Positions 22,501 to 33,916 of a stretch of DNA of 64,000 nucleotides are shown piece after piece (the first letter of the stretch is position 1; each line of letters opens with the position of its first letter). The stretch is from Andrena cerasifolii. Lineage: Eukaryota > Arthropoda > Insecta > Hymenoptera > Andrenidae. The stretch is from the NCBI RefSeq assembly GCF_050908995.1, contig NC_135130.1, positions 3,093,001 to 3,157,000 of the forward strand, given 5' to 3'. The position numbers and the translations under genes are program-made. Below the pieces are notes generated by a model. It saw nothing but the letters and a program-made list of their open reading frames with translations. It was not told the DNA's origin and searched no databases.

Positions 22501-23461
22501 TCTTAAAATATGTACTATATCTACCTGTTTACCACAAATTCCAAAATATTCTTAAAAATAATTTCTCTTGCCCTGCAAATTATATTACACACAATTTTCC
22601 CAGTTTACATTCCCCTTATACCACCAGCAACAATATCCATTCCCATAGAAACGGATAAACTCGAACCTAACCTAACTTTCGCACTACAAGTACATTGCAT
22701 TTCAATTCAACTCAGGCTTAATATCAGCTACGTGGAGCCTCACCCATTTCACCAATCTTATTTCTCATTTTCTTTTTCATACATTAATTTTTGCCTGCTA
22801 TATTTTTTTTTTCTTGGTGTACTAAAGACGTTTTATTATTATTATTACCGCGACCTAACCTCTCGATCCTCAGGAATCCATCGGCATTACTTCTGTCGAA
22901 TATCTACTCCATCTGTTTTTATCCGACGAGCCACGTGTCAACTATTCGTGGACGCCGTGGTAGAGCACAGCTCCGCCCTGCGGAAATTTATTGCGGAGGG
23001 CATAAATCAATTTCATCGGCCGGCACGCATCACGTTTTCATTAGGAGACCGCGATCGCGCTCTCCCATGGCACAAGTTTCGTGGAAGGTGCGTCTTGCAT
23101 AATAGAGGGATGCACTTAGCGTTTCGCCACGGGAACCACGCCGTGGCGAATCTCTTAACAAACACGCGGTAGTCTTCCACGGGATGCGCGCGGCGGGATC
23201 ATCTGCTCCATTAGACCTTCCCGTCGATTCGGCCGGAAGCTGTTGAGTCACTCGCGCCACTGATCCCGCGCATCATCGCCCGCTCTTAACCCGTTGCCAG
23301 TTGAATGTTTTAGCGCTGTTGCGGGGCTAGATGAAAGTTTATCCGGTTATCGATGATTTAGAAGCTCTCCTCGAGGCCGTGGAACGATTAAGTGCGCGCA
23401 CGCCCGAGGTGTGCCTCGCCCGTCAGCGACGGACTCGGCTTGCAGGGGATGCTCGGCAACT
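22501..23461. other. Unique sequence with GC-richer island
   Basis: The first half is AT-rich; 22900-23460 is GC-rich. An ORF of 220 codons (22510-23172) spans the boundary but reads as low-complexity hydrophobic residues followed by unrelated sequence, with no domain; treated as chance. Confidence 0.4.
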
Positions 23462-23560
23462 TTTCATTTCACCTTATTCGTCCCGTTCTCTATTCCTGTC
23501 TCTTCGTGCTATTATACTGTGCCAAAGGGTTGTTAGTCCGTAATAAATAAATAAAAAAAT
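23462..23560 (+). mobile_element. Non-LTR retrotransposon 3' tail
   Basis: A pyrimidine-rich stretch leads to TGTGCCAAAGGGTTGTTAGT and then AATAAATAAATAAAAAAA. A closely similar tail is at 26350-26460. A short UTR followed by a TAAA-type repeat is typical of 5'-truncated non-LTR elements. No ORF remains. Confidence 0.55.
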
Positions 23561-23590
23561 GAACATGAAAATTAAAAAAAAAATTGCCAC

Positions 23591-23640
23591 TTAACCCTTA
23601 ACTGATATCTTGGGGTCACGAGCGACCCCAAGCACCCAAT
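23591..23640. repeat. Orphan left end of the 25234-25521 element
   Basis: TTAACCCTTAACTG, then CTTGGGGTC and GACCCCAAGCACCCAA match the first 50 bp of the element at 25234. The match stops at GTTCGAT, exactly where the 102-bp array begins. Confidence 0.75.
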
Positions 23641-24842
23641 GTTCGATAAAAATAATCCCAAGCGCGTCGGGATTTTTTCAAAATGTGAATTATTTTACGA
23701 ACACCCAAGAAATATAAAATTTTGGATTCTAAAAATCCCGGGACTTGATAAAAATAATCCCAAGCGTGTCGGGGTTTTTTCAAAATGTGAATTATTTTAC
23801 GAACACCTAAGAAATATAAAATTTTGGATTCTAAAAATCCCGGGACTTGATAAAAATAATCCGAAGCGTGTCGGGGTTTTTTGAAAATGTGAATTATTTT
23901 ACGAACACCTAAGAAATATAAAATTTTGGATTCTAAAAATCCCGGGACTTGATAAAAATAATCCCGACGCGCTTGGGATTTTTTCAAAATGTGAATTATT
24001 TTACGAACACCTAAGAAATATAAAATTTTGGATTCTAAAAATCCCGGGACTTGATAAAAATAATCCCAAGCGTGTCGGGGTTTTTTCAAAATGTGAATTA
24101 TTTTACGAACACCTAAGAAATATAAAATTTTGGATTTTAAAAATCCCGGGACTTGATAAAAATAATCTCAAGCGTGTCGGGGTTTTTTCAAAATGTGAAT
24201 TATTTTACGAACACCTAAGAAATATAAAATTTTGGATTCTAAAAATCCCGGGACTTGATAAAAATAATCCCAAGCGTGTCGGGGTTTTTTGAAAATGTGA
24301 ATTATTTTACGAACACCTAAGAAATATAAAATTTTGGATTCTAAAAATCCCGGGACTTGATAAAAATAATCCCGACGCGCTTGGGATTTTTTCAAAATGT
24401 GAATTATTTTACGAACACCTAAGAAATATAAAATTTTGGATTCTAAAAATCCCGGGACTTGATAAAAATAATCCCAAGCGTGTCGGGGTTTTTTCAAAAT
24501 GTGAATTATTTTACGAACACCTAAGAAATATAAAATTTTGGATTCTAAAAATCCCGGGACTTGATAAAAATAATCCCGACGCGCTTGGGATTTTTTCAAA
24601 ATGTGAATTATTTTACGAACACCTAAGAAATATAAAATTTTGGATTCTAAAAATCCCGGGACTTGATAAAAATAATCCCGACGCGCTTGGGATTTTTTCA
24701 AAATGTGAATTATTTTACGAACACCTAAGAAATATAAAATTTTGGATTCTAAAAATCCCGGGACTTGATAAAAATAATCCCAAGCGTGTCGGGGTTTTTT
24801 CAAAATGTGAATTATTTTACGAACACCTAAGAAATATAAAAA
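23641..24842. repeat. 102-bp satellite array 1, about 12 units
   Basis: GGGACTTGATAAAAATAATC recurs every 102 bp (for example 23740, 23842, 23944). Because 102 is a multiple of three and one minus-strand frame has no stop, artefactual ORFs of 157 and 239 codons appear; these are not genes. Four units (about the 4th, 8th, 10th and 11th) carry CCCGACGCGCTTGGG where the others carry CCCAAGCG(T/C)GTCGGG, its reverse complement. Units 1-4 and 5-8 look like a 408-bp higher-order repeat: the third unit of each has TTTTTTGAAAATG and the fourth is inverted. Confidence 0.95.
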
Positions 24843-25233
24843 TAAACAGAATAAATAAACGTAGTCATTTCGTAATAATAAGGACAATAATAATAATAAT
24901 GATTATTATTAAGTCGCATTTAACTAACTAAACTATATTTATTTTTTACAATGATATTCCCACTTTCCGCATTCTATTTCGAAATCGCGCGAGTTGCAAA
25001 TCGCAGCTGGTTCCGGACTCGTAAAGTCGAAACATTGTAGATATGTACTTTGGGTGCTTTGCTGGTTCTGCGTTCGCGTTTCCAAAAAATCTTCATCATT
25101 GTGAAAAACCATTGTTTACTTATATTATCTACTTACTGAGACTTTATTATTCTTCATTATTCTACTGTTTTTATTGTTAGAAATGATTTTAGCTGATGTT
25201 TCAGACTAATAATAGAAAGTAAGTCTGTTTACT
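24843..25233. repeat. Unique tail shared with array 2
   Basis: About 390 bp following the array is nearly identical to 58563-58960, including TCGCGCGAGTTGCAAATCGC and GACTCGTAAAGTCGAAACAT. Array plus tail therefore form one dispersed element. The match stops at the TTAA at 25234. Confidence 0.9.
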
Positions 25234-25521
25234 TTAACCCTTAACTGGTATCCTGGGGTCGCTCGTGACCCCAAGCACCCAAAGTTCGATGTGCAATTTT
25301 CAGTTGCCTAAGTTGGTAAACTGAATTTCTAATTAATTTTATAATAATAGTTTAACTTTCTACGCTTCTATTATTTTATACATTACCTAAGATGAAAATA
25401 TTCATAGTGGTTGCTCTAGTGTCGACTTTACAAATTTCTGTGTCCTTCTTTATTTGGGGTCTGCCACGACCCCAGTATACCAGTCACGTTTGCCAAAAAC
25501 AGTATACCAGTTAAGGGTTAA
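25234..25521. mobile_element. TTAA-flanked MITE with CCCTTAACTGGTAT ends
   Basis: The left end is TTAACCCTTAACTGGTAT with CCTGGGGTC; the right end is ATACCAGTTAAGGGTTAA, with a second CCAGTATACCAG word further in. TTAA lies at 25234-25237 and 25518-25521. A piggyBac-type target is inferred. Confidence 0.8.
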
Positions 25522-26160
25522 ATGTAGTTCACGTTGTAGCCACTATTTAATAACGGAATCATTTTTTGTTTCGGCAACAGAATCTTTTAGTGTACTAAGT
25601 AGCTTTACTACTCGACTTCAACCGGAATTTAGATTCTGATTTTTTAAATATAAAATTGATTTAAGTTTTTTGTGAAAATAGCCGCATTCGTCTGAGTTAG
25701 CAAACTTTGTGCTTTATAGTATAAGGTACCTGCGAAACTGTAAAAGACACGCAAAAATTAATTCAAAGTTTTATGGTTCTTGATATCTTGCAATAATTTT
25801 GGCATGAACAACTGTGTAGATAGACTGTGTAGAACTTCTAATTCTGTCGCGCATTTAGTTGCTTTCTTCTGCCACTCATTATTTTCTTTCAAGCACTCTG
25901 CGAGTAGGGCGGTTAATAGTTCTCGTTAACCCCTATTATTTCTATTGTATTTTATCCTATTCCTTTTGCTCCTACTCTATCTTGGCACTATTTCATTTTG
26001 GCTTTAGGTGTTCTGTTTTTACCCGACTGCGGCACGCAAAGGAGGGTATTGTGTTTATCAGGCTATGTATGTATGTCCATGTTACGCTCTAGAGTCTGTA
26101 CGGATACACCGATTTGGACAAATGAAGTGTCTTTAGAATTGTCTTGACGTTCCGAATGTT
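25522..26160. other. Unannotated sequence
   Basis: Mixed AT-rich. 26020-26110 (CCCGACTGCGGCACGCAAAG then GGAGGGTATTGTGTT and TATGTATGTCCATGTT) resembles a retrotransposon UTR style common in insects, but cannot be assigned. Confidence 0.4.
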
Positions 26161-26349
26161 ATAGGATATAAAAAAATAAAAAAACATTAAAAAAAATTAA
26201 ATAAAAATTTAAAAAATTAAAAAACCCGACTGCTTAAAAAACATTAAAAAATTAAATTAATAAAAAAAACATTAAAAAATTAAATTAATAAGAAAATTAA
26301 ATTAAAAATTAATTTTTTTAATGTTTTTTAAGCAGTCGGGTTTTTTAAT
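26161..26349. repeat. AT-only inverted repeat
   Basis: CCCGACTGCTTAAAAAACAT at 26225 pairs with ATGTTTTTTAAGCAGTCGGG at 26323. Between them lie repeated ACATTAAAAAATTAAATTAA words. The CCCGACTGC word also occurs at 26022. Confidence 0.7.
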
Positions 26350-26462
26350 TTTTTAAATTTTTCTTGTTGTGTTTCTACTTTTATGTACTATTCCTCTACT
26401 GATCTTTTCTATTCTGACTGTACCAAAGGGTTTTCCCGCAAATAAATAAATAAATAAGTAAA
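26350..26462 (+). mobile_element. Non-LTR retrotransposon 3' tail, second copy
   Basis: CTGTACCAAAGGGTTTTCCC then GCAAATAAATAAATAAATAA, parallel to 23518-23560. Only a 3' end is present; no coding sequence. Confidence 0.55.
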
Positions 26463-27753
26463 ATATGGCGATAAAAAATTCTCAAAAAGGGTGGTGGGAA
26501 TTACTAAAAACTAATTTTTTACTGAAAAGCTAATTTTTTTCTCAAGAACTCCATTCTTCAGTGACAACACATTGATGAAATCGACCTTGACTTTGAAATT
26601 CAAGATTCAATTTCTATCGTAAACTGCTCTGCTCACCGAGTGGATAAGAAGGATCAAACCATTTTCTTTAACGTGCTGATAAATTTTTTTTTCATGCTTC
26701 CCATCGTCCAAGTCTGCACGTTCGACAACCAGGCCAAATATTATAAAGATGTGTCGGAGAAAGGGGACAGGCTCCAGCAAAACATGCCTATCAAAAGGAG
26801 CTGCAACATGTCCTGCCCGAATTTTCCTGCAACGTGTCTCCCGATGGATAATGGATGACCGCAATGAGGCACTCGTCCTCGACGGTCTCGATTTCAAGTG
26901 TGGGGCGATACGGTGGGAAAGCGAGCCCGAATGATTGCTATATGGCACGCGGGGGAGTATGTACAAAGGGTGCAGTAATAACGCGACATTATGCTGTATA
27001 ATGTGGATCATATTCCACGCATCCTCAACCACTACGGGCGAGAGGACCGTGAGACTGTGCCCAATTCGCCACTCACAAATCGTTTTCGTTAAAAATTCAG
27101 CCGCACAACTGATTAATTATTTTCAGCTGCCACTTGAGCGAAATTTCTTGGATCACTACACAGAACTGCTCTCCTTAACTGCTAGGTTGCGACAATGTCC
27201 TCCTACCAGGGGTAAGTGCAGTCGTATTCGTACAGCGCGTCGCATTTGATTGATGTTGGTAGAATTTAAAGGATTAATTATTTGCCATTTTCAGGGCTCG
27301 GGGTTGAAGAGTTCACGTGCTGGTTGGATGCGAAACTTATTATTTATAATTATACTCGAAGAAAGGAAGAGGCAAACGAAGGGAGGGGAATGAGGATTGT
27401 GGAATATTGTTTGTTTAATTTATTTATTTAATACTGACGTGTAACTTCTAGTGTAAGTGTAGTTATAAGGAAAAGGATACAGTAGAATAGAAAAGCATAT
27501 GTGTGTGGGTATATTTATATGTATGTAGAGCAAATGTGTCGGTGAGGACTAGATTCGAGGTTTGGTAGCGATCTAGTATGGAGGTACATGTCACTACTAT
27601 GGCAACCAAAGGCATCTCAGAGCTTCTTTCCTCACCAACACAGCAAGCAGTTTAGGAACAACGAATATTAAAGCAGCTATTGTGTAATATACAATAGAAA
27701 AGATGGAGACTTCAAAATTGTTAGTATTTTTTTAAAGTAACGCAATGTTTACT
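26463..27753. other. Unique sequence with GC-richer island
   Basis: About 26690-27240 is GC-richer, with overlapping ORFs on both strands (the largest 141 codons, minus) and no recognised domain. 27417-27540 is AT-rich with TATGTATG words. Confidence 0.4.
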
Positions 27754-27754
27754 A

Positions 27755-28374
27755 GGTTGGAACGAAATGTAGGAGCACAATTTTTATTATTATTCGCGAC
27801 TTCTAATAGTTGGCAAAAGTTGCCCTTTATAATGGTATTTAAGCTGTCAAAGTCTGAGCTTTATTAATAAATGTTTCGAGCTGCCGCAAGTCAATTAAAA
27901 ATTATTATTTTCATTGATCTTATGAATTTTATTTTATTTTATTATACAATAGCACTTATTTTTAAAAGAAACTTACTCGTCAGATTTCCTAGCCGTGTAT
28001 CCTATCTGATTGCTATCCAGCAACTGAAAAACGCTCCAGCGATGGAGTGACGATATACCTACAATAGACAAATGAAAACTCAAATGTTTTAACTAAGCGT
28101 TCTGTTGTCTTTTTGGTCGCGTGAGAGACGACTAGGTACGCTAGAGGTCTGGACAGTGAACGTGTTAAGACTATACAAAAAATTAGCACATATAAAAGAT
28201 TAAAAACATGTTTAAAAAAAACAAAAAGTTTCCTAATACTTCAAGGTTCTTGCGGCACCTCAATATTCTTTTGGTCAGAACCTAGCTTTTGTGGGCGTAA
28301 TCTGAATCATTAAAGCCAAGTTTTTTTTCAGTATTACAAAACAATCAAATAATTTTGATTTTTTCGTTCCACCC
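27755..28374. mobile_element. Candidate TA-flanked MITE
   Basis: GGTTGGAACGAAA at the left and TTTCGTTCCACCC at the right are inverse partners with one mismatch; TA borders both (27753-27754, 28375-28376). The interior has no transposase and no further pairing that I can see, so this rests on the short ends alone. Confidence 0.5.
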
Positions 28375-28376
28375 TA

Positions 28377-29931
28377 ATCTTTACATTTCTTGCATCCCTC
28401 TCTATAAATGTTGCCTATGCATAACTACGTAATACTATTTAGTGAGTAGAACAGGAAACAGCTGATAATATTTCCGTGGGAAATTTTTTTTTAGCAGAAG
28501 CATAGTTGCAAAATTATGGAATAGTGTTTGAATTTGAAATCAGCGCCTAATTAAACAACAACGAAATAAATATGTTAAGCATTTTGAGCTAAGTAAATTG
28601 GGAAGTCTGTGTAAAGTTAAGAGTAAATCATTTTGTCCCTTGCGAATATAACATTTTATACATTAAATATTTTAAATACGTTGAATAGGAAAATATAATA
28701 ATTATAATATTTTTGAATTTCTTCTTCTCTTCATTAATTTTTTGATGCACTGTTTCTATTATGTTTTTATGTAATGTTTTCATTATAAAGAATATTTTTT
28801 CCCTACTTTCCCACAAGGAAATAAAAATTTTATCAATGAAATCTCATCTAATTCACTGTCAGTTGGTTAAGCGCTTGTCGAACAAAGTTTCCACAATTTT
28901 TCACCTCGTCTTGAATGATGAGTGTTGCCACGCTTTCCATTAATCTGCCTTTTTCCCCACTGGGCTTTCCTTCCGGTACAATGGCTTCCGTTCGAGCAGA
29001 ATCCTGCGAGAAATCATGAGAAGGGTGGTGAATCTGTGGAAAGATTTTTGTTTCAACTTCAGCTGCAAGCAAGTGCACCATAATCACTAGATATTATTCT
29101 TTAGTGGTATCCAATTTTATGCAATGTTTGCGACTGTATATGATACTCGCAATTTATTTTTGTATTATTTGGGGCGGAATTATGTTTGAATTTCTTATGA
29201 TCGTTTGAATTTCTTGCGTGTAATTTGCGTAACCTTTTTATAATTTACTTTATCCACTATTTTAATTGAACTGCACTGCATACAGTTTCACTTAGTATTT
29301 AGATTATACTGAACTCGTATGATGCTTCCACTTGTACGTAGGTATTATCAATACAATACAATCGTAATACATATAAATTGTGAAGTAAAATTTCTACTTA
29401 GCAAGGATATTTTCTTTACAGTTAAAGAATCTGAAAATATTGCACAGAACGTGAAATAATAATATAATTCAGTACGTAATATTTTACTGTTTTCATATAA
29501 TTGAATAAGCTACTATAGTCCAGAATATTCAAAGGAGACGAATTAAAATGTAGGTAAATCCCTTAAAGTAAAAAGTAATATGTCCTATGATTAACTACTG
29601 GAACTACTTGATAAGGTTCTTAAGAAAATACTTGTTTATATCAAGGCCAGTAAGGTATGTTCCAATAACTTTTAATGAAAAAGACTCATCAAGGTACGAT
29701 AGTCAGTAATATTTGACTACCTCAGCTTCCAGCATATGAATTAAATCGCCTCGGAAACTAAGCCTTGGATAAATTTTATTTATTTATTTGCAAATCACAT
29801 CCTGCCCGCTTGTACCATCCTTTCGGCCGCACCCTGTATATATATTATTTTAATCCACCTAAACGACATATGTATAAAATTTAGAGCACCTTTTGGAAAC
29901 ACCCTGTATCTTAATATATAAAGCAGAAAGC
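28377..29931. other. Unannotated AT-rich sequence
   Basis: No arrays, RNA genes or domains recognised. A few ACACCCTGT/CACCCTGT words near 29835 and 29900 match the ends of the foldback at 3990-5306. Confidence 0.45.
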
Positions 29932-29939
29932 TTCTATAT

Positions 29940-30596
29940 TAAGGCGGAGCGATACTATATAGGCGAAAATTTAAATTTGAATTTTCAGTTGGCCTGGGTG
30001 CGAGATAGTTGTCTTTTGATTAACCAAACACAAGTGTACAAAATTTTTGGAAAAATATTCATGTCTGCAGGTTCCTTTTTCTCCTAAAAATGATTATATA
30101 ATCATACTATATAGGCGATAATTTAAATTTGAGCTTTCAGTTGGCCTGGGTGTGGGATAGTTGTCTTTTGAGTAACCAAACACAACTGTAAAAAAATTTT
30201 GGAAAAATATTCATGTCTTCAGGTTTCTTTTTCTCCTAAAAGTGATCATATAATCATATAATCATATAATCATATAATCATATAATCATATAATCATATA
30301 ATCATATAATCATATAATCATATAATCATATAATCATATAATCATATAATCATATAATCATATAATCATATAATCATATAATCATATAATCATATAATCA
30401 TATAATCATATAATCATATAATCATATAATCATATAATCATATAATCAAATAATCATATAATCATTTTTAGGAGAAAAAGAAACCTGTAGCCATGAATAT
30501 TTTTCCAAAAATTGTTTACAGTTGCGTTCGGTTAATCAAAAGACAACTATCACGCACCCAGGCCAACCGAAAATTTAAATTTTCCGCTCCGCTCTA
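29940..30596. mobile_element. hAT-type palindromic MITE, family H, copy 1
   Basis: The ends TAAGGCGGAGCG and CGCTCCGCTCTA are inverse partners, flanked by a perfect 8-bp duplication TTCTATAT (29932-29939, 30597-30604). 8-bp duplications are the hAT signature. The left half contains the ~170-bp arm twice (29950 and 30106). The right arm has the inverse (GTTGCGTTCGGTTAATCAAA, AGACAACTATC). The apex is filled by an octanucleotide microsatellite. Second copy at 61255-61577. Confidence 0.9.
30245..30465. repeat. (ATCATATA)n microsatellite, about 27 copies
   Basis: An almost perfect 8-bp repeat over about 220 bp, with one A-for-T change near 30448. It begins and ends inside the two arms of the MITE, where ATTATATAATCAT-like words occur naturally, so it probably grew from the palindrome tip. 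Confidence 0.95.
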
Positions 30597-30604
30597 TTCT
30601 ATAT

Positions 30605-31555
30605 GTTTGTATGTTTGTCTGTCGCCTAAAAACTTTGAAACGATAAACTCTGGGATTACGAAATGTGCCTCAGCCTATTATGCTTGACTAATCCAGATGA
30701 ATATGACTATTTTCACCAAAAAAAGCTAAAAAAAAGTGTTTGTTTATAAAATCAGAACCTAAATTTCGGTCGAGGCCGAATAGTAAAGCCAGTTCATTAT
30801 ATAGTCAAAGACAACGTTAATTTAAAAAAAAAATAGGACATGTAGAAATATAAACAAAAAGAACTGTATCAGTAAGAAAGCTCTAACAAGGCTAATTTTT
30901 GTGAAAGACACAAGGCCACGAGGGAAACAACCTTCCTCTCTCATCAACCCTTATCCGTGGCATCTAAACGCACGCGCGGTGACTACGAAAACACGTGGAC
31001 ATCCGAATATCCGGCTGGGGGTCGCGTGGTTCGCTGAATAATTAGTCGATTGTCCCGTCCGTGGCCGGAACCGAACCATCAATATTTTTATTGCTGCCTG
31101 TCCCCCGTGAAGCGAAAAAGAGGGGCAGGAGGTCGAAAGCAACCCCTGTGGTTCCCTTCTTCTTTCTTCCTCTTTTTTTTTTGCGCGTGTCACGGCTCCT
31201 AAGGGTAGGCGCTGCCGGCTAAGTGATATCCCTCGGACGTTATAGAGGGGGCAACATCACGCAACGCGGGCGCCGCTCGAGGATCCCGCTCGCGAAGAAT
31301 GGGCCCTGCCACAAGAGAAAAAGTAGCGCCGCTGCCGAGAGTCCTGCTAGATTAATGGATCAACCATGGTCGAGGACACTCGTCGGGCCGAGCACCGCGG
31401 AAAGGAAATCTCGAAGGTGTTCTGACGGTTTTTTGAAGCGCTTCGAGGCAGGATGATCCATTCGGTTCCTTTCGTTGCCGTTATTGGAGGTTCGGTTTAG
31501 AGCAGATAGCTATCGTAATTATAATAAAATTGCTGTGGCTAATTACAATTGTAAT
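30605..31555. other. Unique sequence with GC-richer island
   Basis: 30920-31480 is GC-rich, with two short ORFs (80 codons minus, 77 plus) lacking motifs. The rest is AT-rich with nothing recognised. Confidence 0.45.
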
Positions 31556-31559
31556 TGCC

Positions 31560-31735
31560 ATACAATTACATTTGACAATTACAATTGTAACTTAATTGCC
31601 CCACATTTGACAATTACTATTGTAACTTAATTGCCCCACATTTGACAATTACTATTGTAACTTAATTCCCCACATTTGACAATTACTATTGTAACTTAAT
31701 TGCCCCACATTTGACAATTACTATTGTAATTGTCA
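31560..31735. repeat. 35-bp minisatellite, about 5 copies
   Basis: CATTTGACAATTACTATTGT followed by AACTTAATTGCCCCA repeats every 35 bp; one unit is a base shorter. ACAATTGTAATTG-type palindromic words extend on both sides (31545-31560, 31725-31760). Confidence 0.9.
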
Positions 31736-32695
31736 TTGTCCTGCAATTACATTTGGCAATAATAATTGCGATTAATAGAATTTAACGATTGCAGAGATCG
31801 ATTTGTAATTGATGGAGAAATTACGTTGTAATCGCAAATACCTTTTAATCGGGATTACACTTTAATTGCAATGAAAGTAATTGATTACAAAATCAATTAC
31901 ATTTAAAATTAACGCCCTTCTCTGGGCTGACTGTTGTGTTTCCTTATATTTGTGGTTATTTTCACGTTCTTCTTATGATGTATTAATAAATAATTAATAT
32001 GTATGTGGTACTATACAGTGTGACGAAGACTTATTATTATTTGAGTAAGATTTGTTGGGGGTCGAGAGGATTTTTGGCGAAATTTTTTTTTGGGGGGGGG
32101 GAGAATTAGAAGAACAAAAAACTTTAAATTCGACAGATGGTGACAGTTAGAGGATACTTACAGCCACACAGGTGCAAGTTGATATTTTGCAGTACTAATT
32201 GTTTTTATGGAAGCTCTTGCGTTTTTATGAAAGTTCCTGTATTAGAGTTTGTCGTAACCATATGTCTCGCAGTTGGAAAATAATTGCAGACGATTGTATA
32301 GCTCTGCGTTCTTTTTAAAGTAGCCAATTTATCGTGGATGGAGCTGGGACTGTTGAGAGACAATAATGGGACAGTAGAAAATTTCGATTTATCTACCCTG
32401 TCTGTCTCACGATTAAGCCGGTTAATCGAGGTCCCACTATATATTAAACAAACAACTGTTTATATTTGTTATAAAAAATACTTGAAATCAGCAGGCTGCG
32501 ATAAATTCAAAGCGTCTGTGTAGCAATGGCTACTGCTAAAAATGAGTTTCGGTACCCCAATTTGTACTCCAAGTGTTCTCAAACTTAACCACACTAACGA
32601 TTGCTCAATTTTCATAAAGAATAGTTAACATACAACAACAACAATTTCTTTTTCATATAACAGAAAATCAACATTCAAACTTAATTATTTAATTT
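31736..32695. other. Unannotated sequence
   Basis: The start continues degenerate AATTG/CAATT words. The rest has a G-run at 32088-32100 and no recognised features. Confidence 0.45.
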
Positions 32696-33082
32696 AAGGA
32701 CGACCCCTAATTGGGAACGCAGCTTATATATATATATTAAATTACGTAAGGGTAATTTTGGCGATTTCTTAAACCCTCCCTCCCCCGTATAAGAATTCGT
32801 AAGATTTTATATTCCAACCCCCTCCACCCCCATCCTTACGTAACATTTTTTTTAAATTGTAATTTTCAGTTATTAAAATTCTTTCAAAGATTTACATAAT
32901 TTATTAAACTCGGTTTCGGCAGAGTTAAACTAAAATTACATTTCTGGAACATTGCTGAGAGAATTTGTATTTATTGAAAATTAGGTTAAAAAATATTACG
33001 TAAGACACTACCTAACTCCCCCCTCCCCCGTAAGAAATTCGCCCCCTCCCAAAAAACTTACGTAATTTAAGGACGACCCCTT
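32696..33082. repeat. ATTACGTAA/GGACGACCCCT repeat pair
   Basis: TTTAAGGACGACCCCT occurs at 32694 and 33067 in the same direction, and TTACGTAA words at 32742, 32838, 32996 and 33059. The C-rich CCCTCCCCCGTA stretch is repeated at 32785 and 33012. It looks like two rearranged copies of one small element; ends and class are unclear. Confidence 0.5.
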
Positions 33083-33916
33083 ATCTTGCGATAGATTTCC
33101 TATTTTTGGGCCTCCGAAGAATACAGAATTCAAGGACCCGTATTATTTTAAGTAATCGACAGTGTACTATAAAGCCAATCGCGTTTGTCTTTCTCTTGCA
33201 CTTCAGAAGCCAGGGGTTCAGAAATTGCTTCATGAGAATTTACCGTACCCCGGTTTCGTAAAGTTTTCAGGAAGTGGGGCACCGAAGGGCCACGCGAAGC
33301 CGCGAGAACGCGTATTAGAGAGCGTTGGGGTGGCTGTAAGCTGGCAAGCGGGCAACGTCGCGGCACGCGACGTCACGGTAGCGTCAATTAGGCGTCACGT
33401 GGCCGAACGACGCCACGCGTCATTTGTCAGCGTCCCCGCGAGAAAGCGCGCGAGCGTGCCACGCGAAATTCGAAGAGCAGTTCCGAGTCACTTTCGACCC
33501 ACGACTTCCTTTCCGTCGTTGCTAAATGGTTACCTCTCTCCACATTCGCTTTCTTCCTGCCTCCACGCTTTCCAGTTAGGAGGAGGGTGCATAAAATTTA
33601 GGTGGCCCGTTTGCCTCAAATTTGGTTTTTGGGTAGTGCGTACCGGGTTTAATAATGTCTTGCTGCTATTTATGTATTTTCTACCATTTCTGCGTTTGTT
33701 ATTTATAGAGATGGGTGTAAGGGGTGGGAACATTACGTTACTTTGAAATATCCTGTTTTACTATTGCGGTGAAGAATATAATGTATATTTGCTTTCCTGA
33801 ACTAGGTGCGGTACAAATATACCGAGCGATAGTATAGTTTTTTTTAAAGTCCTTTATTAAATGTTCCTAATTGTTACTTACAATTAATTACATTTTGTTC
33901 TAGAAGGATTATTTAA
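33083..33916. other. GC-richer unique island with one 194-codon ORF
   Basis: The plus-strand ORF 33162-33746 begins in GC-rich, Arg-rich sequence and ends in a hydrophobic run (residues about 165-185). I recognise no domain, and the composition changes mid-frame with the underlying DNA, so it is most likely chance. A real but unrecognised exon cannot be excluded. Confidence 0.35.

Noticed and set aside
22510..23172. 220-codon plus-strand ORF
   Set aside because: No recognisable domain; residue composition follows the shift from AT-rich to GC-rich DNA, as expected of a chance frame.
24168..24887. 239-codon minus-strand ORF of 34-residue repeats
   Set aside because: It is the stop-free frame of the 102-bp satellite; the repeat period is a multiple of three and the DNA is equally conserved in all positions. 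The same applies to 23616-24089 and 57485-58219.
26607..27032. 141-codon minus-strand ORF
   Set aside because: No domain and overlapped by three plus-strand frames of similar quality.
30245..30465. Regular short repeats that might suggest a CRISPR array
   Set aside because: No spacers; it is a perfect microsatellite in a eukaryotic-type window. The 102-bp and 35-bp arrays likewise lack spacer structure.
33162..33746. 194-codon plus-strand ORF
   Set aside because: No domain, composition changes mid-frame, and no supporting splice or start context; kept only as an unannotated island.
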